Assembly: GCA_964613795.1 (NCBI GenBank)
Contig: CAZTJR010000038.1
Coordinates: 1 to 27,082, forward strand
Reading direction: 5' to 3'
Source of the DNA: Chromatocurvus sp964613795
Lineage (GTDB): Bacteria > Pseudomonadota > Gammaproteobacteria > Pseudomonadales > Halieaceae
DNA length: 27,082 bases
The notes beneath the pieces are model-generated. The model searched no databases. It was given only the letters and a program-made list of their open reading frames with translations, and had not been told where the DNA came from. How positions within the stretch are numbered: position 1 is the stretch's first letter; each line of letters begins with the position of its first letter. Positions 16,016-25,567 of this stretch are shown here, piece after piece. A program made the position numbers and the translations under genes.

Positions 16016-17185
16016 ATGTTTGAACTAATCGATAATGTACCTCAGAACGCAGTTATCAAGGTGATCGGTGTCGGTGGTGGCGGTGGCAACGCCGTCAAGC
16101 ACATGATCGAGAACAGCGTGGAAGGCGTGGATTTCATCTGCGCCAATACCGACGCGCAGGCGCTCTCGGACATCGAGTCACGCACGGTGCTGCAGCTCGG
16201 CGGCGACATCACCAAGGGTCTGGGCGCCGGTGCCAACCCGGATATCGGGCGCGCTGCCGCCATGGAAGATCGGGATCGCATCGCCGAGTCCCTGCGCGGC
16301 GCGGACATGGTGTTCATCACCGCCGGCATGGGCGGCGGCACCGGCACCGGAGGCGCGCCGGTGGTGGCCGAGGTTGCCCGGGAGCTGGGCATTCTCACGG
16401 TCGCGGTCGTTACGCGACCCTTCCCCTTTGAGGGCAAGAAGCGCCTCGGTATTGCCGAAGCCGGAGTCAGGGAACTTCAGCAGCATGTTGACTCTCTAAT
16501 CACAATTCCGAACGAGAAATTGCTCGAGGTGCTCGGGAAAAATACCAGCCTCCTCGATGCGTTCAAAGAAGCGAATGATGTACTGTTGGGCGCAGTGCAG
16601 GGTATTGCCGATCTGATCATCCGCCCCGGCATGATCAACGTGGACTTTGCCGATGTGCGCACCGTCATGTCAGAAATGGGCATGGCCATGATGGGCACCG
16701 GCAGTGCACGGGGTGAGAACCGGGCGCGTGAAGCCGCGGAGCGGGCAATCAACAGTCCGCTGCTGGATGATATCGATCTGCAGGGCGCGCGCGGCATCCT
16801 GGTCAACATTACGGCTGGCCTCGATCTGTCACTGGGCGAGTTTTCCGAGGTGGGTGACACCATCGAGGAATTCGCCTCTGAAGAGGCGACTGTCGTCGTC
16901 GGTACGGTGATCGATCCGAACATCACCGACGAGCTGCGCGTAACCGTGGTGGCGACCGGACTTGGCGCTGAGCCCGCGCGCGTGCCGCTGCAGGTTGTCG
17001 AGGCGCCTGCACGCCGCACGCCGGCCGCGGAAGAGGTGCCGGCGCAGCCGGATTACGCCGATTACGAAACGCCGCCGGCACGTCGTCGTGCAGCGGCGGG
17101 CGCAGCACCAGCAGCGCCCACTGAAGCGACCGCAGGTGGTGAGTATTTCGATATTCCCACTTTCCTGCGTCGCCAGGCAGACTGA
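16016..17185 (+). CDS. ftsZ: Cell division GTPase FtsZ
   Basis: FtsZ is the tubulin-like GTPase that forms the Z-ring and organises septal synthesis. The 389 residues start MFELIDN. The nucleotide-binding domain has IGVGGGGGNAVKHM (17-30), NTDAQAL, and the tubulin signature GGGTGTG (106-112). The T7 synergy loop NVDFADV (208-214) carries catalytic D210 and D213. A short alanine/arginine/proline-rich linker (about 320-374) leads to the conserved C-terminal peptide EYFDIPTFLRRQAD (376-389), which binds FtsA and ZipA. Codon use changes abruptly at about 16463-16600 (AGG, CTT, TCT, CTA, ACA, TTG, AAA, AAT, GTA) compared with the CTG/ACC/AAG style on both sides, although the protein there is normal. 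Its own SD and hairpin spacer suggest expression tuned apart from the upstream genes. Confidence 0.99.
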   Translation: MFELIDNVPQNAVIKVIGVGGGGGNAVKHMIENSVEGVDFICANTDAQALSDIESRTVLQLGGDITKGLGAGANPDIGRAAAMEDRDRIAESLRGADMVFITAGMGGGTGTGGAPVVAEVARELGILTVAVVTRPFPFEGKKRLGIAEAGVRELQQHVDSLITIPNEKLLEVLGKNTSLLDAFKEANDVLLGAVQGIADLIIRPGMINVDFADVRTVMSEMGMAMMGTGSARGENRAREAAERAINSPLLDDIDLQGARGILVNITAGLDLSLGEFSEVGDTIEEFASEEATVVVGTVIDPNITDELRVTVVATGLGAEPARVPLQVVEAPARRTPAAEEVPAQPDYADYETPPARRRAAAGAAPAAPTEATAGGEYFDIPTFLRRQAD

Positions 17186-17186
17186 C

Positions 17187-17207
17187 GCCGTCGGTATTTC
17201 CGACGGC
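17187..17207 (+). promoter_or_regulatory. Perfect hairpin between ftsZ and lpxC
   Basis: GCCGTCGG (17187-17194) and CCGACGGC (17200-17207) pair perfectly over 8 bp around the loop TATTT. It begins 1 nt after the ftsZ stop and ends 4 nt before the lpxC SD. There is no T-run, so it is more likely a processing, stability or attenuation element than a Rho-independent terminator (inference). Confidence 0.65.
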
Positions 17208-17211
17208 AGTA

Positions 17212-17219
17212 GGGAGGAG
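17212..17219 (+). promoter_or_regulatory. Strong Shine-Dalgarno of lpxC
   Basis: GGGAGGAG (17212-17219) lies just upstream of ATG 17222. The hairpin at 17187-17207 abuts it, so folding or ribosome occupancy at the end of ftsZ could affect access (inference). Confidence 0.8.
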
Positions 17220-17221
17220 AC

Positions 17222-18136
17222 ATGATCCGACAGCGGACCTTGCGCAGCGCCATCAAGGCGACCGGTATTGGCCTGCATACGGGGGAAACCGTACATCTGG
17301 GGCTATATCCGGCGCCGGTGAACAGCGGTATCGTGTTTCGTCGCATCGACCTCGACCCGGTGGTGGACATCCCCGCCACCGCCGGGAACGTCGGCGACAC
17401 CCTGCTGTCGACCACGCTGACATCATATGGACACCGCGTATCCACCGTGGAACATCTGATGTCAGCGCTGGCCGGTCTTGGTGTTGACAACGTCCGCGTT
17501 GACATCAGCGCCGCAGAAGTTCCGATTATGGACGGCAGTGCCCGTCCGTTTGTTTTTCTTATTCAGTCCGCAGGCATTCTCGAGCAGGATGCGCTGCGGC
17601 GTTTTGTGCGCATAAAGCGCCCCGTCACGCTGAGCGATGGCGACAAGCAGGCCACCTTCCTGCCCTTTGACGGCTTCAAGATTACCTTCACCATCGATTT
17701 CGACCACCCTGAATTCCGCCAGCGACGCGGCCACATCGAGCTGGATTTCTCGCGGGTATCGTTTGTCGATGAGGTGAGCAGTGCGCGGACCTTCGGTTTC
17801 ATGCACGAGCTCGAGTACATGCGCTCCCGTGGGCTCGCCCGCGGCGGCAGCGAGGACAACGCGATCATTCTCGATGAGTACCGTATTCTCAATCGCGATG
17901 GTCTGCGCTTTGACGACGAGTTTGTCAAACACAAGGTGCTCGATGCCATGGGTGACCTGTACCTGCTGGGCAGTCCCCTGATCGGTGAGTACCGTGCCTA
18001 CAAATCCGGTCATGCGCTGAACAATCGCGCTCTGCGGTCACTTATTGCACAGACGGATGCCTGGGAGACGATCACTTTTGCCGATGCTTCCCGGGCACCT
18101 CTCGGCCTCGGCCAGATTCAGGCGCCGGCTGCCTGA
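17222..18136 (+). CDS. lpxC: UDP-3-O-acyl-N-acetylglucosamine deacetylase LpxC
   Basis: LpxC is the zinc-dependent deacetylase that commits UDP-GlcNAc derivatives to lipid A synthesis. The 304 residues (E. coli 305) include IKATGIGLHTGETV (11-24). The zinc ligands fit H78 (STVEHLMSAL), H237 and D241 (FVKHKVLDAMGD), with the catalytic histidine H263 in SGHALNN. PIMDGSARPF and SARTFGF are also conserved. It follows ftsZ by 36 bp with the hairpin and strong SD described separately. Linkage to ftsZ is the usual gammaproteobacterial arrangement. In E. coli LpxC is degraded by FtsH through its C-terminal tail; the tail here (LGLGQIQAPAA) is hydrophobic and alanine-ended, as for substrates of that type, but regulation cannot be judged from sequence alone. 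Confidence 0.98.
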   Translation: MIRQRTLRSAIKATGIGLHTGETVHLGLYPAPVNSGIVFRRIDLDPVVDIPATAGNVGDTLLSTTLTSYGHRVSTVEHLMSALAGLGVDNVRVDISAAEVPIMDGSARPFVFLIQSAGILEQDALRRFVRIKRPVTLSDGDKQATFLPFDGFKITFTIDFDHPEFRQRRGHIELDFSRVSFVDEVSSARTFGFMHELEYMRSRGLARGGSEDNAIILDEYRILNRDGLRFDDEFVKHKVLDAMGDLYLLGSPLIGEYRAYKSGHALNNRALRSLIAQTDAWETITFADASRAPLGLGQIQAPAA

Positions 18137-18235
18137 CGCCGCGCCGCTGCGTGGAAAAATCCCCGCCACTATGCGACACTTGGCGCCTTTTAAGCTGGGC
18201 GTAATCTTCCCGGCCTGTTCCTTGATCCGCAGCTC

Positions 18236-18266
18236 GACCGGTCCTTGCCAGATGGCCTGACCGGTC
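18236..18266. repeat. Paired 8-bp palindromes GACCGGTC upstream of secA
   Basis: GACCGGTC occurs at 18236-18243 and again at 18259-18266. Each copy is its own reverse complement, so the pair could be a two-site operator or form one stem with a 15-nt loop. It lies 51 bp before the secA ATG. The rest of the lpxC-secA spacer (18137-18317) shows no gene; a weak promoter-like pair, TTGGCG (18180-18185) and TAATCT (18202-18207), is the only other candidate signal. Confidence 0.45.
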
Positions 18267-18317
18267 TGCGGCACCGCCCTTAAGGCCGTGGCTTACTGAC
18301 TGGATGACCTGTTCGCG

Positions 18318-21056
<2,739 letters not shown>

Positions 21057-21070
21057 ATCAGGGCCCCGCG

Positions 21071-22110
21071 GTGCCTGACGCCAGCGACAAGACCAGCGAG
21101 AACGCGCAGCCAATTGCCGGGGTTCGCCTCGGCACGGTTGCCGCGGGCGTGCGCAAGCCGGACCGCGACGATCTGGTGCTGGTGGAGCTGGCAGCGGGCA
21201 CACGCTGCGCGGCAGTGTTCACCCGCAACGCTTTCTGCGCCGCGCCCGTCGCCGTCGCACGGGAGTCACTGGCGGCCTGCGACGGCCTTGCGCGCTACCT
21301 GCTGATCAATACCGGCAACGCTAACGCCGGTACCGGCGCGCGCGGCATTGCAGATGCCCGGTCGTGCAGCGAGACTGTGGCCAAGGCCTCCGGTGTCGAC
21401 GTCTCGACCGTGCTGCCTTTCTCCACGGGCGTCATCGGCGAGCACCTGCCGGTAAGCGTGATTACCCAGGCCATACCGGCCGCCCGGGCAGCCCTGTCCG
21501 CGGAAGGCTGGGAGGCGGCGGCGCGGGGGATCATGACCACTGACACCCGCCCCAAGCTGTTCTCGGCCAGTGTCACCTGCGAGGGTCATACCTTTAATGT
21601 CACTGGCATGGCAAAAGGGTCCGGCATGCTGCGACCGGACATGGCCACCATGCTGGCCTACATCGCCACGGATGCCGCGGTAACCCGGCCACTGCTGCAG
21701 CAGTTGCTGCAGCAGGCTGTGGACGCGTCGTTTCACCGTATCAGCGTGGATGGCGACACCTCCACCAACGACGCCTGCGTGCTGGTGGCCACCGGCGCAG
21801 CGGGCAANNNNNNNNNNNNNNNNNNNNNNNNNNNNNNNNNNNNNNNNNNNNNNNNNNNNNNNNNNNNNNNNNNNNNNNNNNNNNNNNNNNNNNNNNNNNN
21901 NNNNNNNTGAGTCTGCGCCTGAACGGCGTGCTGATTGCCGAGAATGGCTGTCGCGCGGCATCGTATACCGAGGAGCAGGGTGCCACCGCCATGGCTGCCG
22001 GTGATATCGCGATCGATATTGCGCTGGCCCGCGGCCAGGCTGTGGAAACGGTCTGGACATCGGATTTTTCCTACGAGTACGTACGCATCAACGCTGAGTA
22101 CCGTACCTGA
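21071..22110 (+). CDS. argJ: Ornithine acetyltransferase/N-acetylglutamate synthase ArgJ, interrupted by assembly gap
   Basis: ArgJ moves the acetyl group from N-acetylornithine to glutamate in the cyclic arginine pathway. Before the gap are 245 residues: GVRLGTVAAGV, VFTRNAFCAAPV (49-60), LLINTGNANAGTG (77-89), PFSTGVIGEHLP, and the autocleavage segment KGSGMLRPDMATML with T193 as the expected nucleophile, then SVDGDTSTND. After the gap the end of the protein is clear: NGVLIAENGCRAASYTEEQG and VWTSDFSYEYVRINAEYRT. The start is taken as GTG 21071, with CAGGG about 8 nt upstream; the earlier GTG at 21038 lies inside secA. The two parts are in different frames across the 100 N. Since family members have about 400 residues, 90-100 are missing, so the break is an assembly artefact and not a true frameshift. 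Confidence 0.93.
21808..21907. other. Assembly gap of exactly 100 N within argJ
   Basis: One hundred N is a conventional scaffold placeholder for a gap of unknown length. The flanking argJ halves imply about 270-300 missing bases, and restoring the frame requires a true length of 2 modulo 3. Confidence 0.95.
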
Positions 22111-22518
22111 ATGCAGCGACTTCGCGTGGCGGTCGGGGTTGTGCTCGACGGCGATGACCGGGTACTCATCGCCCGGCGGGCAGCGCATCGGCATCAGGGG
22201 GGGCTGTGGGAGTTTCCCGGCGGCAAGGTGGAAGCGGGGGAGACGGCGCGGGAGGCGCTGGTCCGTGAGCTGAGGGAAGAGGTCGGGATTACGGTGCATG
22301 CGGCGGATGCCTGGCTTGAGGTGTCGTTTGATTATCCGGATCGGCAGGTGACGCTGGAGGTGTTCCGCGTGCATCGCTTTGCGGGTGAGGCGGAGGGGCT
22401 CGAGGGGCAGCGAGTGCAGTGGGTCGCAGTGTCAGCCCTCGGGGAATACGATTTCCCCGAGGCGAATGGTCCGATTGTCGAGGCGATGAGTGGCGGTTTT
22501 GGGGAGGCTGCTTCGTAG
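22111..22518 (+). CDS. mutT: Nudix hydrolase, MutT family (8-oxo-dGTP diphosphatase)
   Basis: MutT removes mutagenic 8-oxo-dGTP from the nucleotide pool by hydrolysis to the monophosphate. The 135-residue protein is a single Nudix domain: VAVGVVLDGDDRVLIARR (6-23), HQGGLWEFPGGKVEAGE (28-44), and the full Nudix box GX5EX7REUXEEXGU at residues 38-60, with R52, E53, E56 and E57 as the metal-binding core. The WEFPGGK context and size are those of E. coli MutT (129 aa). Pseudomonas homologues in the same place carry a fused thiamine-phosphate-synthase-like domain; it is absent here. ATG 22111 directly follows the argJ stop with no spacer. The TAG stop lies 3 bp before the large inverted repeat. 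Confidence 0.93.
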   Translation: MQRLRVAVGVVLDGDDRVLIARRAAHRHQGGLWEFPGGKVEAGETAREALVRELREEVGITVHAADAWLEVSFDYPDRQVTLEVFRVHRFAGEAEGLEGQRVQWVAVSALGEYDFPEANGPIVEAMSGGFGEAAS

Positions 22519-22521
22519 CCC

Positions 22522-22637
22522 GGTCTTTCTCCCTGCCGACCAGCGGTCGAGACTCGCCGTGAACCCGTCCATGGGGGCTCGGCGGCCGCATCCATGCGGC
22601 CGACGGTCTCGACCACTGGCCGGCAGGGAGAAAGACC
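22522..22637. repeat. 116-bp palindromic element with 32-bp inverted arms
   Basis: The left arm (22522-22553, starting GGTCTTTCTCCCTGCCG) and right arm (22606-22637, ending CGGCAGGGAGAAAGACC) are reverse complements over 32 bp with two mismatches. Both mismatches become G-U pairs only in a minus-strand transcript, so that RNA would form an unbroken stem. Inside the loop is a second perfect palindrome, CGGCCGCAT / ATGCGGCCG (22583-22591, 22594-22602). No T-run follows on either strand, so it is not a standard bidirectional terminator, although it sits between the convergent mutT and coaE. It resembles a miniature inverted-repeat or REP-like element; no target duplication is visible at the edges. 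Confidence 0.8.
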
Positions 22638-22702
22638 TTGAGCGTGGTCTGCCCATCGGGTGAGCGATGCTATTGCCTGCGTAACTCGGTCACTATCTGA
22701 AA

Positions 22703-22744
22703 GCATTCAGCATTCAGCATTCAGCATTCAGCGTTCAGCGTTCA
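22703..22744. repeat. Six-copy 7-bp tandem repeat at the coaE 3' end
   Basis: GCATTCA occurs four times in a row (22703-22730), then GCGTTCA twice (22731-22744). On the minus strand the units read TGAACGC and TGAATGC, and the coaE stop TGA (22737-22735) is supplied by the second unit. Each added or lost unit would still put TGA in frame, so copy-number change would not alter CoaE while at least two units remain. Confidence 0.9.
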
Positions 22745-23331
22745 GCGCGTTGCAGCAGATCCGCATGCAGTGCGTTGACGCGTGCGTCGAGGATGTCGAG
22801 GGGCGTGGTGTTGTCGATGACGATGTCGGCGCGCTGCAGGCGTTTGTCGCGTGGCAGTTGGGCGCTCATTATGCGGCGTACAAGCGCTTCGCTGTTGTTG
22901 TCACGGGCCATGGTGCGGGAGAGCTGCAGCGCTTCGGGGGCGTCGACGACGACGATGCAGTCTGTCAGGGTATGCTGTGACGATTCCAGCAGCAGTGGAG
23001 AGCTAAGGACGACGTAGGGGGATTGCGCGGTGGCCAGCTGTCGGTGGATTTCCTCACCGATCAGAGGGTGGGTGAGCTGTTCCAGCCAGCGCCGCTGATC
23101 GGGATCACTGAAGATGTGCTCGCGCAGCGCGGCACGGTTGAGGCTGCCGTTTTCCTGGAGAATCGCATCGCCGAAGTGCGCGACGATGGCCGCAAGGCCA
23201 GGGGTGCCGGGTTCGACAACGGTACGTGCAGCGAGATCGGCGTCGACAATATCAATGCCTTTTGCGGCGAGCCGCGAGGTGACGGCTGACTTGCCGCTGC
23301 CAATGCCGCCCGTGATGCCAACAACGAACAT
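22735..23331 (-). CDS. coaE: Dephospho-CoA kinase CoaE
   Basis: CoaE phosphorylates the ribose 3'-hydroxyl of dephospho-CoA with ATP, the last step of coenzyme A synthesis. The 198-residue protein (E. coli 206) starts MFVVGITGGIGSGKSAV with the P-loop GGIGSGKS at 8-15. DIVDADLAARTVVEPGTPGL, the substrate lid, then follows; HPLIGEEI, SSPLLLES and VVVDAPEALQLSR are typical. The frame is open further upstream inside pilD, but only the ATG at 23331 fits the family. It lies 5 bp after pilD on the same strand, the order seen in Pseudomonas (pilD-coaE). Its last codons are built from the 7-bp tandem repeat, which encodes the terminal Glu-Arg and the stop. Confidence 0.96.
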   Translation of the reverse strand: MFVVGITGGIGSGKSAVTSRLAAKGIDIVDADLAARTVVEPGTPGLAAIVAHFGDAILQENGSLNRAALREHIFSDPDQRRWLEQLTHPLIGEEIHRQLATAQSPYVVLSSPLLLESSQHTLTDCIVVVDAPEALQLSRTMARDNNSEALVRRIMSAQLPRDKRLQRADIVIDNTTPLDILDARVNALHADLLQRAER

Positions 23332-23336
23332 CGCCG

Positions 23337-24230
23337 TCAAACGCCGATAATGCGCAGGTAGGTCGTGTTGATGACGTCGCCCCAGACCAGGCTGATCCAT
23401 CCGGCGGCAGCCAGGTAAGGGCCGTAGGGGATCGGTACGTCGCGTCCGCGGCGGGTGAGCACGATCAGCGCAATGCCGACAACGGCGCCCACCAGTGAGG
23501 ACAGCAGGATGATCATCGGCAGGCTCTGCCAGCCGAGCCAGGCGCCGAGGGCGGCGAGCAGCTTGAAGTCGCCATAGCCCATGCCTTCCTTGCCGGTCAG
23601 CAGCTTGAACGCCCAGTAAAGACTCCACAGCAGAAGGTAGCCCGCCGCGGCACCGATCACGGCGTCGGCGAGGGGCACCATGCCGGTCGCAAGATTGAAT
23701 AGCAGTCCCAGCCAGAGCAAAGGCAGGGTGATGTCGTCGGGAAGCAGCTGGGTATCAATGTCGATAACGGTGAGGGCGATCAGGGCCCAGCTCAGCAGCA
23801 GCGCGCCTGCCAGCAGGAGGGAGACGCCGAACTGCAGACCCAGGTAAACGGTGATGATCCCCGTAAGTGCCTCAATAATGGGATAGCGCGCCGAAATACC
23901 CGCGCCGCAGTCGGGGCAGCGACCGCGCAGCCACAGCCAGCCGATGACGGGAACGTTGTGCCAGGGACGAATGGGATGCTTGCAGTGCGGGCAATGCGAT
24001 GGCGGATAGGCCAGTGACAGTGTAGCTGTGGATTCCACACCGCCTGAGGTGTCGTCAGCTGCCTCCCGCGCAGGGGCAGTGCCGAGAAACTCGGTGCATT
24101 CCTGACGCCAGCGATGCTCGAGAATGCGCGGCAGGCGCAGGATCACCACGTTGAGAAAGCTGCCGACGAGCAGGCCGAGTATTCCCAGCACACCGTAGAA
24201 CCACAGGGTGTGCTCTATGAGCCAGGTCAT
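23337..24230 (-). CDS. pilD: Type IV prepilin peptidase/N-methyltransferase PilD
   Basis: PilD is a polytopic inner-membrane aspartyl protease that cleaves the leader of type IV prepilins and pseudopilins and methylates the new N-terminal residue. The 297-residue protein has the N-terminal GSFLNVVILRLP motif. A cytoplasmic loop with two CxxC pairs (HCPHC and RCPDC; C80, C83, C105, C108) is the zinc site typical of bifunctional enzymes. The two aspartate motifs of the protease are DIDTQLLPD (157-165) and GYGDFKLLA (218-226, D221). About seven or eight membrane spans follow the loop. I chose ATG 24230 because GAGG is 5 nt upstream; a GTG two codons earlier is possible. It sits between pilC and coaE and would process pilins made elsewhere, since no pilin gene is in this window. 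Confidence 0.96.
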   Translation of the reverse strand: MTWLIEHTLWFYGVLGILGLLVGSFLNVVILRLPRILEHRWRQECTEFLGTAPAREAADDTSGGVESTATLSLAYPPSHCPHCKHPIRPWHNVPVIGWLWLRGRCPDCGAGISARYPIIEALTGIITVYLGLQFGVSLLLAGALLLSWALIALTVIDIDTQLLPDDITLPLLWLGLLFNLATGMVPLADAVIGAAAGYLLLWSLYWAFKLLTGKEGMGYGDFKLLAALGAWLGWQSLPMIILLSSLVGAVVGIALIVLTRRGRDVPIPYGPYLAAAGWISLVWGDVINTTYLRIIGV

Positions 24231-24235
24231 GAACA

Positions 24236-24239
24236 CCTC
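24236..24239 (-). promoter_or_regulatory. Shine-Dalgarno deciding the pilD start
   Basis: On the minus strand GAGG (24239-24236) lies 5 nt before ATG 24230. The upstream GTG at 24236 would overlap it, so ATG is favoured. The 72-bp stretch between pilC and pilD shows no other signal. Confidence 0.55.
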
Positions 24240-24302
24240 ACCGAAGAAGGACAGATCGACAGCAAGATCGGGCAGAGCGCCGCTTGAGGGAGCGGGGCAG
24301 CA

Positions 24303-25520
24303 TCAGATTACCGAGCCGAGCATGAAGATGGGCAGGTACATCGCCACCATCAGGCCGCCCACGAGCACCCCGAGAATGGACATGATCATGGGTTCCATCA
24401 GCGAGCTCAGGCTGTCGACGGCGTTATCTACCGCCTCTTCATAGAAGGTGGCGACCTTGTCGAGCATGTCATCCAGCGCACCGGATTCCTCGCCGATGGA
24501 AATCATCTGCAGCAGCATGTTGGGAAACAGTCCGGTGGATTTGACCGACTGGTAAAGCGTGGTCCCCGTGGTGACGTCGTCGCGGATGACCAGAATAGCC
24601 TTGGCATAGACCGAATTGCCGGCGGCTCCCGCGGTGGATTCCAGCGCTTCCACCAGCGGTACACCGGCATTGAACGTGGTTGCGAGCGTGCGCGAGAAAC
24701 GGGCGACTACCGCGTCGTGCACAATGCCGCCGACGATGGGCAGCTTGAGAGACAGCTTGTCGATGTTTTCGGCGAAGGCCGGCGAGCGCAGCCGCGCCTC
24801 ACGAAAACCATACACCATTGCGACGATGACGCCGAGGATGATCAGCCACCAGGACTGCATGAACTCAGACAGGCGCAGCACCATGAGGGTAAAAGCGGGC
24901 AGGTCGGAGCCGAAGCTCTGGAATGTTTCCGCGAACTGGGGCACGACCTTCACCAGCAGAATACCGGTGACAACCAGCGCCACCACAATAACCGCGATGG
25001 GATAAGTCATGGCCTTTTTGATCTTGGCCTTGAGCGCCTCGGTCTTTTCCTTGTAGGTCGCCACGCGGTCGAGCATGACCTCCAGGGTACCTGCGGATTC
25101 ACCGGCGCCGACGAGGCTGCAGAACAATTCGTCAAAATGCCGTGGGTATTTGCTCAGAGACACCGCCAGGCCGGTACCGCCGGCGACATCGTTCTTGATG
25201 GTGGTGACCAGCTTGCGCATGGTCGGGTTTTCCAGGCCGTCTGCGACGATGTCGAAGCTCTGCACTAACGGCACACCGGCTTTCATCATGGTGGCGAGCT
25301 GGCGGGTGAAGATGGCGATGTCCGCCGGCTTGATGGGTTTCTTGCGGGCGCCGAACAGCGGCTTGGGCTTGCGCTTGACCGACTTCGGCGTAATGCCGCG
25401 CTGGCGCAGCTGTGCCCTGGCCATGGCCTGGGAGGCGGCATTGATTTCGCCCTTTGTCTGGCGGCCGTTCTTGTCGGTTCCGTTCCAGATGAACAGATCA
25501 CTGGTTGCACTGGTAGCCAT
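24303..25520 (-). CDS. pilC: Type IV pilus inner-membrane platform protein PilC
   Basis: PilC is the GspF-family membrane protein on which the PilB and PilT motors act during pilus extension and retraction. The 405 residues contain an N-terminal segment, FIWNGTDKNGRQTKGEINA (9-27), with RQRGITPKSVKRK, then two T2SSF domains. The first has FTRQLATMMKAGVPLVQSF and the second FSRTLATTFNAGVPLVEAL, repeating the same core about 200 residues apart, as is standard. Three hydrophobic segments follow the usual pattern: near 170-190 (AVIVVALVVTGILLVKVVP), near 220-240 and at the C-terminus (LGVLVGGLMVAMYLPIF). Upstream, 47 bp separate it from pilB and GGAAAA is a weak SD. It is intact and of normal length for Pseudomonas-type PilC. 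Confidence 0.96.
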   Translation of the reverse strand: MATSATSDLFIWNGTDKNGRQTKGEINAASQAMARAQLRQRGITPKSVKRKPKPLFGARKKPIKPADIAIFTRQLATMMKAGVPLVQSFDIVADGLENPTMRKLVTTIKNDVAGGTGLAVSLSKYPRHFDELFCSLVGAGESAGTLEVMLDRVATYKEKTEALKAKIKKAMTYPIAVIVVALVVTGILLVKVVPQFAETFQSFGSDLPAFTLMVLRLSEFMQSWWLIILGVIVAMVYGFREARLRSPAFAENIDKLSLKLPIVGGIVHDAVVARFSRTLATTFNAGVPLVEALESTAGAAGNSVYAKAILVIRDDVTTGTTLYQSVKSTGLFPNMLLQMISIGEESGALDDMLDKVATFYEEAVDNAVDSLSSLMEPMIMSILGVLVGGLMVAMYLPIFMLGSVI

Positions 25521-25567
25521 GGCGTTTTCCGATTATGGGGGCTCTGTGTGATCAACAGGCCGTTAGT

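Noticed and set aside
18045..18260. Small plus-strand frame at the end of lpxC and in the spacer, considered as a SecM-like leader peptide
   Set aside because: It begins inside lpxC, has no signal peptide, and lacks any FxxxxWIxxxxGIRAGP-like arrest motif.
21071..22110. argJ as a frameshifted pseudogene
   Set aside because: The frame change falls exactly across a 100-N placeholder; both flanks match ArgJ closely, so a missing segment explains it.
22522..22637. The large inverted repeat as an ordinary bidirectional intrinsic terminator
   Set aside because: The stem is far longer than usual and no T-run follows on either strand, although a termination role cannot be excluded.
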